Assembly (NCBI RefSeq): GCF_003751085.1
Contig: NZ_RJJY01000001.1
Coordinates: 930,001 to 994,000, forward strand
From: Micromonospora sp. Llam0
GTDB taxonomy: Bacteria > Actinomycetota > Actinomycetes > Mycobacteriales > Micromonosporaceae
Length of the DNA: 64,000 nucleotides
Direction: 5' to 3'
The notes under the pieces are model-generated. The model saw nothing but the letters and a program-made list of their open reading frames with translations. It had not been told where the DNA came from and searched no databases. Both the position numbers and the translations under genes were made by a program. This document shows positions 34,808-43,334 of the stretch, piece after piece. Each line of letters starts with the position of its first letter. Position 1 is the first letter of the stretch.

Positions 34808-34903
34808 CTCAGATGCGCCAGGAACACCTCTGAGGTGCCCCGAGGATTCCGGACAGGGAGCCAATAAGGTTACCCTGTTAGGAAAGTCGAGGGAAGAAGC
34901 GCG

Positions 34904-35197
34904 ATGGCACGCATAAGCTCATACACCCCAGAGTTCCGTGAAGAAGCAGTGCAACTCGTTCTACAGTCGAACAAGCCAGTGTCGCAGGTTGCCCGGGAGA
35001 TCGACGTTCACCCGGAGACGCTGCGTTCCTGGGTCCGCCAGTACCGGCGGGAAAACAGCGGCGCCCAGAACAGCCCACAGATCGGCATCGACGAGCGCGC
35101 TCGACTGAAGGAACTCGAACGCCGCAACCGGGAACTCGAAATGGAGAACAGCTTCCTGAAAAAAGCCGCGGCGTACTTCGCGAAGGACCCTCGGTAA
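34904..35197 (+). CDS. IS3-family transposase OrfA
   Basis: 97 residues. An HTH_Tnp_1 domain (YTPEFREEAVQLVLQSNKPV, then SQVAREIDVHPETLRSWVRQ) is followed by a leucine-zipper-like coil (LKELERRNRELEMENSFLKK). It binds the terminal repeats. Near its end CTGAAAAAAGCC offers a slippery site for making the OrfAB fusion. Confidence 0.93.
   Translation: MARISSYTPEFREEAVQLVLQSNKPVSQVAREIDVHPETLRSWVRQYRRENSGAQNSPQIGIDERARLKELERRNRELEMENSFLKKAAAYFAKDPR
35159..35165 (+). promoter_or_regulatory. A6G programmed -1 frameshift site
   Basis: AAAAAAG, in phase AAA-AAA-G with orfA. A -1 slip here leads directly into the orfB frame (mod-3 check agrees). This is the usual IS3 mechanism. Confidence 0.75.
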
Positions 35198-35202
35198 CGA
35201 GC

Positions 35203-36087
35203 TTGTACGAGTTCATCGAGACGATGCGACTCGACACCGCGAAGTACGCCTACCCCGTCGACTTCATGTGCGAACAACTCGGCGTGTCCAGGTCCGGATA
35301 CTACGAATGGCGAACCCGCCCCGACTCCGCGACCGCCACCCGCCGCGCCCACCTTCGATCGGCCATCGAGGAGGTGTTCGCCGCGTCTGACGGCACCTAC
35401 GGGCATCGACGTGTCCACGCGCAACTGCGGCGCCAGGGCGTGTCCGCCGGGCCGGAACTCGTCCGCCAGCTGATGCGCGAGCTCGGGCTCGTGCCGTGCC
35501 AGCCCCGCCCGAGGCGGTGGGGACTCACCCAGTCGTCGTCCGGCACGGTGCCTGACCTCGTCGGCCGGGAGTTCACCGCCGACGCGCCTGGGGAGAAGCT
35601 CGTCGGCGACATCACGTACATCCCGACCGGCGAGGGGTGGCTGTATCTGGCGACCGTCATCGACTGCTGCACGAAGGAAGTCATCGGGTACGCGATGGAC
35701 GACCACTACCAGACGCCGTTGATCTCCCGCGCCATCCGTAACGCCGCCCGGAATCGCGAACTCAGAAAGAACGCCATCTTTCATTCGGACCGGGGCAGCA
35801 ACTACATGTCGGACGACTACGGCAGAACGCTTCGGGATCTGAGGTTGCGGCGATCCGCTGGCCGGACCGGAATTTGTTTCGACAATGCGATGGCGGAATC
35901 GTTCTTCGGTGCACTGAAGAACGAACGCGTGTCGCGTGTGAAGTATCCCACGCGTGAGGCGGCACGTCGGGACGTTACTGCCTACATCGAATTCTGGTAC
36001 AATCGTCAGCGTCTGCATTCAGCGGTGGGCTACCGACCTCCCCGGGAAGTCCACGCAGAGTTCGAGAACCTTCAAATCGCGGCGTGA
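35203..36087 (+). CDS. IS3-family transposase OrfB (DDE integrase domain)
   Basis: About 294 residues, read mainly as the tail of an OrfAB fusion; a weak TTG at 35203 could start it alone. HTH_21 region TYGHRRVHAQLRRQGVSAGP precedes the rve core. The DDE residues are in VGDITYIPTGEGW (first Asp), HSDRGSNYMSDDYG (second Asp) and FDNAMAESFFGALKNE (Glu). All look intact. Confidence 0.93.
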   Translation: MYEFIETMRLDTAKYAYPVDFMCEQLGVSRSGYYEWRTRPDSATATRRAHLRSAIEEVFAASDGTYGHRRVHAQLRRQGVSAGPELVRQLMRELGLVPCQPRPRRWGLTQSSSGTVPDLVGREFTADAPGEKLVGDITYIPTGEGWLYLATVIDCCTKEVIGYAMDDHYQTPLISRAIRNAARNRELRKNAIFHSDRGSNYMSDDYGRTLRDLRLRRSAGRTGICFDNAMAESFFGALKNERVSRVKYPTREAARRDVTAYIEFWYNRQRLHSAVGYRPPREVHAEFENLQIAA

Positions 36088-36131
36088 AAGAACCCGGCCG
36101 AACCACTGTCCGGAAAACGCGAGGCCCCTCA

Positions 36132-36310
36132 AGTCGGTGCGACATAGCAGACCGGACATCGTGCATGCCTCGCCCCGTAGCCATCATGCTGAGTCAGTAC
36201 AGTGGATTGTAACAGTGGATCGTACTGGACGGCCTTGTCCTTCCCGTGTCGCGCCCCTCTTGGTCGGTGTAGCCGCTGCCCATCTGGCCTCGATCCTGTC
36301 GCCGGTTGCG
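36132..36310. other. Non-coding spacer after the IS3 element
   Basis: No convincing gene. It holds a CAGTAC...GTACTG inverted pair at 36195-36227 around two copies of ACAGTGGAT-like sequence, of unknown meaning, and ends at the hairpin element. Confidence 0.4.
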
Positions 36311-36375
36311 AAGATCAGTTGACGAAAAACCGGGCGACACGCCGGCACAAACCCGGTTTTACATCAACTGATCTT
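36311..36375. repeat. Hairpin repeat element, copy 1
   Basis: Perfect outer arms AAGATCAGTTGA and TCAACTGATCTT, then inner GAAAAACCGGG and CCCGGTTTT around a 17-base loop (CGACACGCCGGCACAAA). The left 35 bases equal those of the element at 39577 with one mismatch. The A- and T-runs next to the GC stem would also make it a two-way terminator for the convergent 36417 gene. Confidence 0.75.
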
Positions 36376-36416
36376 GGGGTGTTGGCGGGCAGATGATCGA
36401 CGCTCGGTCGTCGCGC

Positions 36417-36926
36417 TCAGAGGCCGGCGAACGCAATGAGGCCGGCCAGTACGCCGGCGAGTCCGGTGAGGGCCTGCGTCCGGCGTATTGCCGGTGACAC
36501 GTCGTATTGGGTGCCCCAGATGGCGAACACTACAAGGGCGGTCCCGCCGAGGAGGAAGCCCCATCCGAGGGGCGTCGGGCTGGTGTCTGGGCTCAGGTCG
36601 TGCAACCGGCCGGCCGCGACGGTCACCGCCATCACCAGAACCGCCGTATTGAATGCGACGTCGGACGCGTCCATCGGGTTGGTGAGACTGTCGAACACAG
36701 TGACCAGCGCGATGACCATGGCGGCGACCGGGGTCACGATCCGCGCCTGGCCGGTCAGCCAGGGCAGCACGACTCCGATGCCGCAGCACAACCCGAACGT
36801 CGCCATCGCGGCCGCCCCGATCGGCTGGCGGGCGTGGCCTCGGCGGACGAGATAGAACATGCTCAGGAAGGACGACAGTGTCACCGCGCCGAGTATCCAC
36901 TGCAGCACCCACAGGATGATGTTCAT
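36417..36926 (-). CDS. Small multi-pass membrane protein, coupled to the GntR gene
   Basis: 169 residues with five or six hydrophobic helices: residues 3-22 (IILWVLQWILGAVTLSSFLS), then around FGLCCGIGVVLPWL, TPVAAMVIALVTVF, TAVLVMAVTVAAG, WGFLLGGTALVVFAIW and LTGLAGVLAGLIAFAGL. No family is recognised. ATG overlaps the GntR stop as ATGA, so the regulator and this protein are made together. Confidence 0.75.
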   Translation of the reverse strand: MNIILWVLQWILGAVTLSSFLSMFYLVRRGHARQPIGAAAMATFGLCCGIGVVLPWLTGQARIVTPVAAMVIALVTVFDSLTNPMDASDVAFNTAVLVMAVTVAAGRLHDLSPDTSPTPLGWGFLLGGTALVVFAIWGTQYDVSPAIRRTQALTGLAGVLAGLIAFAGL

Positions 36927-37669
36927 CTCCGGGCGACCCTAGGAGCCGTGCTGCCGGAGCCGGCCGGGGGAGCGCTGCCGGTCCGCTGTGGAGGGAAGGC
37001 GTCCAGGAGTTGGCGTTCGGCGGCGTCGAGGTAGGCGGTCAGGACCCGATGGGCCTCGGTGAACTCGCCGGTGACGAGCAGCTGGTGAATCTGCCGGTTG
37101 TACCGGATGTAGGGTTGGTGGAACGCCTGCGCGGCGGGGACCACCAGAAACACCAGGCGTAGCTCAGCTAGCAGGCGACGCGCGGTCTGGCTGAGGCGGC
37201 TGCTGCCGGCCAGGTCGGCGATGGCCTGGTGGAACCGCATGTTCGCCGTACCCACCTGCGTCCAGTCGCTAGCGTCGGCGGCGTTCTCGGCAGCCTCGAC
37301 CGCCTCGCCGACGCGGTCCAGCGCGCCCGGTGGCGCGTCGGCGGCGGCGAGGATCGCGGCACCCTCGATGATCCGGCGGAACGCGTAGATGTCTCGGACG
37401 CCGGCGGCGGTCAGCTCCCGGATGAAGACGCCCCGGTTGAACTCGTGCGTGAGTAGGCCCTCGTGCGACAGCAGCCGGAACGCTTCACGCAAGGTGTTGC
37501 GGGACACGCCGAGGGCCTCGCACAGGGCGTTCTCGCTCAGCCGTACGCCGGGCGGGAAGACGCCCTCGGTGATCCGTTCACGAAGGACGTCCGCCACCCG
37601 TTCGCCGTAGCCGCCCAGGTCGAGGCGGGTGCGGTCGTCAGTCAGCCGGGCGACCCAGTCGTCACGCAT
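36923..37669 (-). CDS. GntR/FadR-family transcriptional regulator
   Basis: 248 residues from ATG 37669. The winged helix (YGERVADVLRERITEGVFPP, then LSENALCEALGVSRNTLREA, FRLLSHEGLL) is followed by an all-helical FCD ligand domain with metal-site residues (IIEGAAILAA, NMRFHQAIADLAG, NRQIHQLLVTGE). The frame is open to ATG 37744, but that would place one of two operator palindromes inside the gene, so the shorter start is preferred; no strong RBS decides. It probably represses itself and the divergent Sel1 gene. The ligand is unknown. Confidence 0.88.
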   Translation of the reverse strand: MRDDWVARLTDDRTRLDLGGYGERVADVLRERITEGVFPPGVRLSENALCEALGVSRNTLREAFRLLSHEGLLTHEFNRGVFIRELTAAGVRDIYAFRRIIEGAAILAAADAPPGALDRVGEAVEAAENAADASDWTQVGTANMRFHQAIADLAGSSRLSQTARRLLAELRLVFLVVPAAQAFHQPYIRYNRQIHQLLVTGEFTEAHRVLTAYLDAAERQLLDAFPPQRTGSAPPAGSGSTAPRVARR

Positions 37670-37702
37670 CGCAGATGTCACCACTGGAGGATACAAACGG
37701 TC

Positions 37703-37776
37703 GGATCGTTCAACGATCCAGTCACGCAGGACACGAGCAACCATCGATCTAGTATTGCAGGATTGTTGAACAATCC
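37703..37776. promoter_or_regulatory. Paired operator palindromes for the GntR regulator
   Basis: GGATCGTTCAACGATCC (37703-37719) and GGATTGTTGAACAATCC (37760-37776) are both perfect 17-bp palindromes, 57 bp apart, in the divergent spacer. The shared form GGATYGTTSAACRATCC is a good candidate for the adjacent regulator. Confidence 0.75.
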
Positions 37777-37882
37777 GCTACCTTCATCGTGTGTCGCATC
37801 CAGCGGAGGCTGCTATGCCCAAGCGCACGTCCCTACCTGTCGGCGTTGGTGCCCGCGCGACAGCGACCCGAGGAGGCCGACG

Positions 37883-39547
37883 ATGAACCTGGAGGCCAGC
37901 CTCCGGGAGCAGGCGGCGCTGGATGATTCCGCCGCGATGGTGGAACTGGCGCAGTGGCTGTTGGTACGGGGTCGGCGGTCCGAAGCCCAGCAGTGGCTGC
38001 GCAACGCCGCCACCCTCGGTGATCTCGTCGCGATGACGCACCTGGGCACCCTGCTCGCCCAGGAGGGCGAGCTGCCCGCTGCGGAGGGCTGGCTCGAGCG
38101 GGCCGCCGAAGCCGGGCAGGCCACCGCGATGGTGAGTCTGGGGATGGTGCGGGCCGACATTGCCGTGCGTGGGAGTGGCCATGGTGACGGCGGTCTGCTC
38201 GCCTACCTGTTGCCGGGCGGACCGGTCCGCGACCGGCGGGCCACGGACTTGTGGCGGCGGGCGGCCGAGGCAGGGGACGGGCTGGGGATGTTCCTCTGGT
38301 CGGTTGTCTGCACGCGACGCAATAGTCCCGACGACAGCGTCCGGTGGCGGGCGGCCGCTGCTGAGTGCCGTGATCCGGCCGTGTTGCTGGCCATCGGCGA
38401 CTACTGCCGGCTGCACCAGGTGGAGGATGCCGAGCCGTGGTACGACCGGGCGGTCAGCGCCGACGGTGACCCGCTCGCTCGGTCGACCGCAGCGGCGCGG
38501 CTGGGTGAGCTGCTTCCCGGTGACAAGGCCGGGCGGCGGCTTCGTGACGCGGCCACGTCGGTCGGATCGGGCGGTTGGGGGGTCCTGGCCGAGTGGTTGG
38601 AGCGGCGCGGCCAGATCGTGGAGGCCGAGAAGTGCTACCGGACCGCCGCCGAGCAAGGCAGCCACCGGGCGATGAACAACCTGGCCGCCCTCCTGCTGGA
38701 GCGGGCCGAGACCGACCCGGCCGAACACTGGTTCCGGCGGGCCGCCGATGACGGGTTCGCCGAGGCCATGAACAACCTCGCGGCCGTTCACCTGCGTCGC
38801 GGAGATCGACAAGGCGCGGCGCCCTGGCTGATCCGGGCGGTGGCCGCGGAGAACGATGCCGCATGGCCCGCACTGCAACAGATGCTGACGGGCGAGGGCT
38901 TGGACCTACTCTTCGCTGCGGTCACCGGTGACACCCACCAGATGGCACTCGCCGGTACCTGGCTGGCGGCCTCGGCGATGACGGCGGAGGCGGAACCCTG
39001 GCTGCGGCGCGCGGCCGCCGCCGGCGATCCCGACGGCATGGACAGTCTCGGCTGGATGCTCAGCCAGCGACCCGGCGGCGACGTCGAAGGGGACGTGTGG
39101 CTGGGCAAGGCGATCGACGCGGGCAGCGTCAATGCCTGCGGCAACCTCGGTGCCGTCCGCGAACACCAGCGACGGTACGCCGAAGCCGAAGAGCTCTACG
39201 CACGTGCCGCACGGGCGGGGCACGTCCAAAGCATGACGAGCCTGGCGTGGCTGCTCGCGCAACGCGACGAGGTGACCGAGGCCGAACGCTGGTACCGACA
39301 GGCCGCCGCCCACGACGATCCCCGCGCCATGTCCAACCTCGGACACTTGCAGGAACTGCGGGGCGACGACGGCGAGGCCGAGCACTGGTTCCAGCGCGCG
39401 GCCAGGACCGGCGACGCCGACGCGATGCACAACCTCGGAGCGATGTACGGACGCCGGGGCGACGAGCAACTCGCCCGCCTCTGGTATGTCAAAGCAGCCA
39501 AGGCCGGCTCCGACATCGCCAAAGCCAAGATCACCCGCCGATTCTGA
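37883..39547 (+). CDS. Sel1/TPR-repeat protein
   Basis: 554 residues, ATG 37883 after AGGAGG at 6 bases. The whole protein is made of about twelve Sel1-like helical repeats of 33-36 residues (AMNNLAALLLERAETDPAEH, WFRRAADDGFAEAMNNLAAV, AMSNLGHLQELRGDDGEAEH and others). No signal peptide, so it is a cytoplasmic scaffold for protein-protein contact. No enzymatic domain is attached. It is divergent from the GntR-membrane protein pair and probably controlled by the same operators. Confidence 0.88.
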   Translation: MNLEASLREQAALDDSAAMVELAQWLLVRGRRSEAQQWLRNAATLGDLVAMTHLGTLLAQEGELPAAEGWLERAAEAGQATAMVSLGMVRADIAVRGSGHGDGGLLAYLLPGGPVRDRRATDLWRRAAEAGDGLGMFLWSVVCTRRNSPDDSVRWRAAAAECRDPAVLLAIGDYCRLHQVEDAEPWYDRAVSADGDPLARSTAAARLGELLPGDKAGRRLRDAATSVGSGGWGVLAEWLERRGQIVEAEKCYRTAAEQGSHRAMNNLAALLLERAETDPAEHWFRRAADDGFAEAMNNLAAVHLRRGDRQGAAPWLIRAVAAENDAAWPALQQMLTGEGLDLLFAAVTGDTHQMALAGTWLAASAMTAEAEPWLRRAAAAGDPDGMDSLGWMLSQRPGGDVEGDVWLGKAIDAGSVNACGNLGAVREHQRRYAEAEELYARAARAGHVQSMTSLAWLLAQRDEVTEAERWYRQAAAHDDPRAMSNLGHLQELRGDDGEAEHWFQRAARTGDADAMHNLGAMYGRRGDEQLARLWYVKAAKAGSDIAKAKITRRF

Positions 39548-39579
39548 CCAGCACGCGGCCTGTCCACCTGCGGCAGGAA

Positions 39580-39640
39580 GATCAGATGACGAAAAACCGG
39601 GCGACACGCCGGTGCCGTCCCGGTTTTTCGTCATCTGATC
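39580..39640. repeat. Hairpin repeat element, copy 2 / bidirectional terminator
   Basis: Perfect 22-bp arms (39580-39601 and 39619-39640), outer part GATCAGATGACG and inner AAAAACCGGG...CCCGGTTTTT, loop CGACACGCCGGTGCCGT. It lies between two convergent genes, where a two-way terminator is expected. Its left 35 bases match copy 1 at 36310 except for one base. Confidence 0.82.
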
Positions 39641-39675
39641 ATGGGGGAGTGGCGGGGTTGCCGACCGACTCTGGC

Positions 39676-40815
39676 TCAGGCGCCGCCGGGGTTGAGGGTA
39701 ACGGTCAGCGGGGTGAAGTCGGCGCCGGTGACGTCGACGCCGTCCGCCTTCGCCGCTTCGAGCGCCTGGTTGATGTAGTCGTTGGTGTACGCCAACCCCT
39801 CCGGCTCGGCGGTCAGCACCGTCTGGCCGTCCTGGTTCTTCGTGGCCAGCGACAGTTCGACCGTACGCGCCCAGTCCGCCTCGTCGATCAGCCCGATCCC
39901 GCCGCTCGACGGCCAGATCAGCTTGTTGACCTCGTTGACCTGCCACAACTGGTGGCTGGCACCCAGCGTCGACCCGGCCGCGACGGACAGGTCCCGGCAC
40001 TCCTCCGGGTTGTCCCGGCAGTACGCCCAGCCCTTGATCGTGCCGGTGAGGAACTTGACCGTCTGCTCCTGGTACGCCGGGTCGTCGAGTTTGGCGGTGT
40101 CGGCCCAGATGGCGTCCTGCAGCATCGCGGTGCCGACGGAGTTCCAGTCGAGCACAGTGAAGTCCTCCGGCGTGTACAGCTCACCGGTGTCCGGGTTCTC
40201 CGCCTCCAGCAGTTGCGCGTACTCGTTGTAGCTCATCGCCTGGGCGGCGTCGATGTCGCCGCGCAGCAGCGCCTGCATGTCGAACTGCTGCTGCACGAGG
40301 GTCACGTCGGCACCCGGGTCCAGCCCGGCCTGGGTCATCGCGGCGAACAGTTCGAACTCATTGCCGAAGCCCCAGTTGCCGACCTTCTTGCCGCGCAGGT
40401 CCGCCGGTCCGGTGATGCCGGAGTCGGCGAACGCCACCTGGTAGGTGCCGGAGCGGGCGAAGATCTGCCCGACGTCGGTGATCTGCGCGCCCTGTTCCCG
40501 CGACGCGAGCGCCTTCGGTACCCAGGCGATGGCGTAGTCGGCCTGCCCCTGGGCGAGCACCGTCTGCGGGACGATGTCCACCCCGCCTTCGATCAACTCG
40601 ACGTCGAGGCCCTCCTCCTCGTAGAAGCCCTGCTCCACAGCGGCGATGTAGCCGGCGAACTGGGCCTGGAAGAACCACTGCAACTGCACCTTCACCGTGG
40701 TGGTGCCGTCGGTGGCACCACCACCGGCGTCCGGTTCCTCATCCGCCGTACCGCAGGCGCTGATCAGCAGCGCGGCACCCGTCAGCGCCGCCGCGGCGGC
40801 CAACCGTCTTCTCAT
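39676..40815 (-). CDS. ABC transporter substrate-binding lipoprotein (THI5/NitT-TauT type)
   Basis: 379 residues with a lipoprotein signal ending LISACG (Cys21). The mature part begins VKVQLQWFFQAQFAGYIAAV, the N-terminal pattern of THI5-like/NMT1 proteins that bind pyrimidine- or hydroxymethylpyrimidine-like ligands. In the catabolic context a pyrimidine, dihydropyrimidine or hydantoin ligand is likely (inference). Last gene of the operon, 67 bp after the second permease; a hairpin at 39580 ends transcription. Confidence 0.9.
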   Translation of the reverse strand: MRRRLAAAAALTGAALLISACGTADEEPDAGGGATDGTTTVKVQLQWFFQAQFAGYIAAVEQGFYEEEGLDVELIEGGVDIVPQTVLAQGQADYAIAWVPKALASREQGAQITDVGQIFARSGTYQVAFADSGITGPADLRGKKVGNWGFGNEFELFAAMTQAGLDPGADVTLVQQQFDMQALLRGDIDAAQAMSYNEYAQLLEAENPDTGELYTPEDFTVLDWNSVGTAMLQDAIWADTAKLDDPAYQEQTVKFLTGTIKGWAYCRDNPEECRDLSVAAGSTLGASHQLWQVNEVNKLIWPSSGGIGLIDEADWARTVELSLATKNQDGQTVLTAEPEGLAYTNDYINQALEAAKADGVDVTGADFTPLTVTLNPGGA

Positions 40816-40882
40816 CTCCGTCGTTCCTCCTGGTCGCGATGATGTAGCGGGGGACTACGGCGCGGGACGGAAGCGCCAGGGT

Positions 40883-41647
40883 TCACGGCGAGGTACGGGT
40901 GCGCCAGGGCATCGCGAGGCGTTCCAGCAGCAGGGTCGCCAGGTAGAAGACCAGGCCGAGCAGGCAGGCGCCGACGACGAACGCCCAGGCCCGGGGGTAC
41001 GCGGTGAGCGACGCCGCCGAGGTGATCCGTGCCCCCAGCCCGTCCTGCAGGCCGCCGAAGTACTCGGCGACGACGGCCGCGATCACCGCCAGCGACGACG
41101 CCTGACGCAGCCCGGTGAAGACGAACGGCAGCGCGCCGGGCAGCCGGACCAGTCGGGCGAAGGTCCAGCCACCGGCGGCGTAGCTGGCCATCAGCTCTTG
41201 GTGGATCGGCTGCACCTGGCGCAGCCTGCGCAGCGTGTTGACGAAGACCGGGAAGAACGCGACCAATCCGACGACGATCCGCCGGGGCACGCTGCTGGCC
41301 GCGTCGAACATGTTGTTGAGCACCGGGGCGAGCGCGATGATCGGCAACGCGTTGACCAGCGCGGCCAGCGGTACCGACACCTCGCTGAGCAGCCGCAGCC
41401 GGCTGACCGTCAACGCCACCAGCACCCCGAGGGCCGCCCCGGCGAGCAGGCCGATCAGCGCGTTGGTGCCGCTGGCCAGCCCGGCGGTCAGCACCACCGT
41501 ACGGCTGGCCCAGAACTGTTCGGCGATCGCCGACGGGGCGGGCAGCACGTAGGAGGCGACCCGGCCCAGCCGTACCGTCGCCTCCCACAGCGCCAGCCCG
41601 GCGAGCCCGACGGCGATCGGCGGCCCGGCCGCCCGCAACGCTGTCAC
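40883..41647 (-). CDS. ABC transporter permease (SsuC/NitT type)
   Basis: 254 residues, six helices, with the EAA loop ELMASYAAGGWTFARLVRLP followed by GALPFVFTGLR. GTG start overlaps the ATPase stop (GTGA). It pairs with the second permease at 42441 to form the channel. Confidence 0.9.
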   Translation of the reverse strand: MTALRAAGPPIAVGLAGLALWEATVRLGRVASYVLPAPSAIAEQFWASRTVVLTAGLASGTNALIGLLAGAALGVLVALTVSRLRLLSEVSVPLAALVNALPIIALAPVLNNMFDAASSVPRRIVVGLVAFFPVFVNTLRRLRQVQPIHQELMASYAAGGWTFARLVRLPGALPFVFTGLRQASSLAVIAAVVAEYFGGLQDGLGARITSAASLTAYPRAWAFVVGACLLGLVFYLATLLLERLAMPWRTRTSP

Positions 41648-42444
41648 GGCACCGCCGATTCCACAGCCGGAGTGTCGGTGCCGCGCAGCGCCCGGCGGAC
41701 CTCGGTGACGGCGGCGAAGAACTCCGCCGACTGCCGGGTCTGCTCGGTGCGCTCGCCGAGGTCGACGTCGACGACGGCGGTGATCCGGCCCGGCCGGGCC
41801 GACATCACCACCACCCGGTCGGACAGGTACACCGCCTCGGAGATCGAGTGGGTGACGAAGACGGTGCTGGTGGCGGTGCGGGCGCAGATGCCGAGCAGTT
41901 CGTCCTGCAGGCGTTCGCGGGTCATCTCGTCGAGGGCACCGAACGGTTCGTCCATCAACAGCAACGGCGGGTGTACGGCGAGCGCCCGCGCGATCGCCAC
42001 CCGCTGCTGCATGCCGCCGGACAGCTGGGCCGGGTAGTGGCCGGCGAAGTCGGCCAGCCCGACCAGGGCCAGCATCTCGTCGACCCGGGACCGCCGCTGC
42101 GCCCGCCGCACCCCGCGCAACTCCAGCGGCAGTTCGACGTTGCGCCGTACCGTCCGCCAGTCGAAGAGTCCGGCCTGCTGGAAGGCGATGCCGTACTCCT
42201 GGTCCAGTCTGGCCTGTCGGGCGGCCTTGCCGTTGACGGTGACCGTGCCGGCGGTCGGGGTGATCAGGTCGGCGATCAGCCGCAGCAGGGTGCTCTTGCC
42301 GCAGCCGGACGGCCCGATCAGCGACACGAACTCGCCCCGGCCGATGGTCAGCTCCACTGCGGTGAGTGCGGTGACCGCGTCGGCCCGGCCGGCGTTGAAG
42401 ACCTTGTCGACCCCGCTGAGAGTCACCGCGTGCTCGGCGCTCAT
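41644..42444 (-). CDS. ABC transporter ATP-binding protein (SsuB/TauB type)
   Basis: 266 residues. Walker A GPSGCGKST, Q-loop FQQAGLFDW, signature LSGGMQQRVAIARAL, Walker B LLLMDEPFGALD and the H-loop FVTHSISEA are all complete. ATG overlaps the upstream permease stop as ATGA; a longer frame upstream lies inside that permease and is not real. Confidence 0.93.
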   Translation of the reverse strand: MSAEHAVTLSGVDKVFNAGRADAVTALTAVELTIGRGEFVSLIGPSGCGKSTLLRLIADLITPTAGTVTVNGKAARQARLDQEYGIAFQQAGLFDWRTVRRNVELPLELRGVRRAQRRSRVDEMLALVGLADFAGHYPAQLSGGMQQRVAIARALAVHPPLLLMDEPFGALDEMTRERLQDELLGICARTATSTVFVTHSISEAVYLSDRVVVMSARPGRITAVVDVDLGERTEQTRQSAEFFAAVTEVRRALRGTDTPAVESAVP

Positions 42445-43334
42445 CCGGTCACCGCCACCCGCCGCTGGTGCCGGGTCAGTCCGACCTCCAGCAGGGTCAC
42501 CGTGGCGGCGACGACCAGGCCGAGCGCGGCGGCGCCGAGGATCGCCGCGTACACCTTCGCCGGGGCGCTGGTCGCCTGCCTGGAGTACTCCAGGATCAGC
42601 CGGCCGATGCCGCCCCGGGTGCCGGTGGAGATCTCCCCGACGACCGCGCCGACCACGGCGGCGGCCCCGGCCAGCCGCAGTGCCGGGAACAGGTACGGCA
42701 GCGCGGCCGGTGCCCGCAGCTTCCACAGGGTGCGCCACCAGCCGGCGGCGTAGCTGCGCATCAGCTCGACCCCGGCGGCCGGCGGCGACTGCAGGCCGCG
42801 CAGCATGCCGACGGCGACCGGGAAGAACGCCAGGTACGCGGCGATCACCGCGACCGACATCCACGGCTGCCACGGGTAGGTGCCGACCGACAGCCGCCCG
42901 CCCCAGCCGGCGATCACCGGGGCGAGGGCGACCAACGGCACGGTCTGCGACAGCACCACGTACGGAAGCAGTCCACGTTCGACGATCCGCAACCGCTGCA
43001 TCGCCACCGCCAGGATCAGCCCGATCAGGGTGCCGGCGGCGAACCCGACGCCGGTCACTCCGAGGGTGAACAGGCAGGCGTCGACGACCACCCGCCACAC
43101 CGGCTGGCCGGCGGCGGCGTCGACGGTGCCGAGGCCGGCGACCACGTCGGCCAGGTGCGGCATCGCGGCGTCGTCGGCGCGCGGCAGCAGCGGTACGCCG
43201 TACACCTCGGTGCCGTCGGGGTTGCCGACCAGTTTGTAGCCTTCCCAGGCCGCCGCGGCAAGCGCGAGCGCACCCAGCGCGGTGCCGGCGACGCCCGCCC
43301 GGCGCGCCCAGCCGCTGGTCGGACCGCTGGTCAA
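42441..43334 (-). CDS. ABC transporter permease (SsuC/NitT type), second subunit
   Basis: 297 residues with an extended periplasmic-side N-terminal segment between the first two helices (residues 35-75). The EAA-type loop is ELMRSYAAGWWRTLWKLRAP. The likely start is a TTG overlapping the oxidoreductase stop (TTGA), which keeps the operon coupling; in-frame GTG codons further in are alternatives. Confidence 0.88.
   Translation of the reverse strand: MTSGPTSGWARRAGVAGTALGALALAAAAWEGYKLVGNPDGTEVYGVPLLPRADDAAMPHLADVVAGLGTVDAAAGQPVWRVVVDACLFTLGVTGVGFAAGTLIGLILAVAMQRLRIVERGLLPYVVLSQTVPLVALAPVIAGWGGRLSVGTYPWQPWMSVAVIAAYLAFFPVAVGMLRGLQSPPAAGVELMRSYAAGWWRTLWKLRAPAALPYLFPALRLAGAAAVVGAVVGEISTGTRGGIGRLILEYSRQATSAPAKVYAAILGAAALGLVVAATVTLLEVGLTRHQRRVAVTG

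Larger units (their letters stand above)
34831..36131 (+). mobile_element. IS3-family insertion sequence
   Basis: 1,301 bp. Ends are imperfect inverted repeats: TGAGGTGCCCCGAGGATTCC at the left and, read from the other strand, TGAGGGGCCTCGCGTTTTCC at the right, both continuing into GGACAG. It holds orfA, an A6G slippage site and orfB. The three flanking bases (CTC and AGT) do not match, so no target duplication is visible and one side may have been rearranged. Confidence 0.9.
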
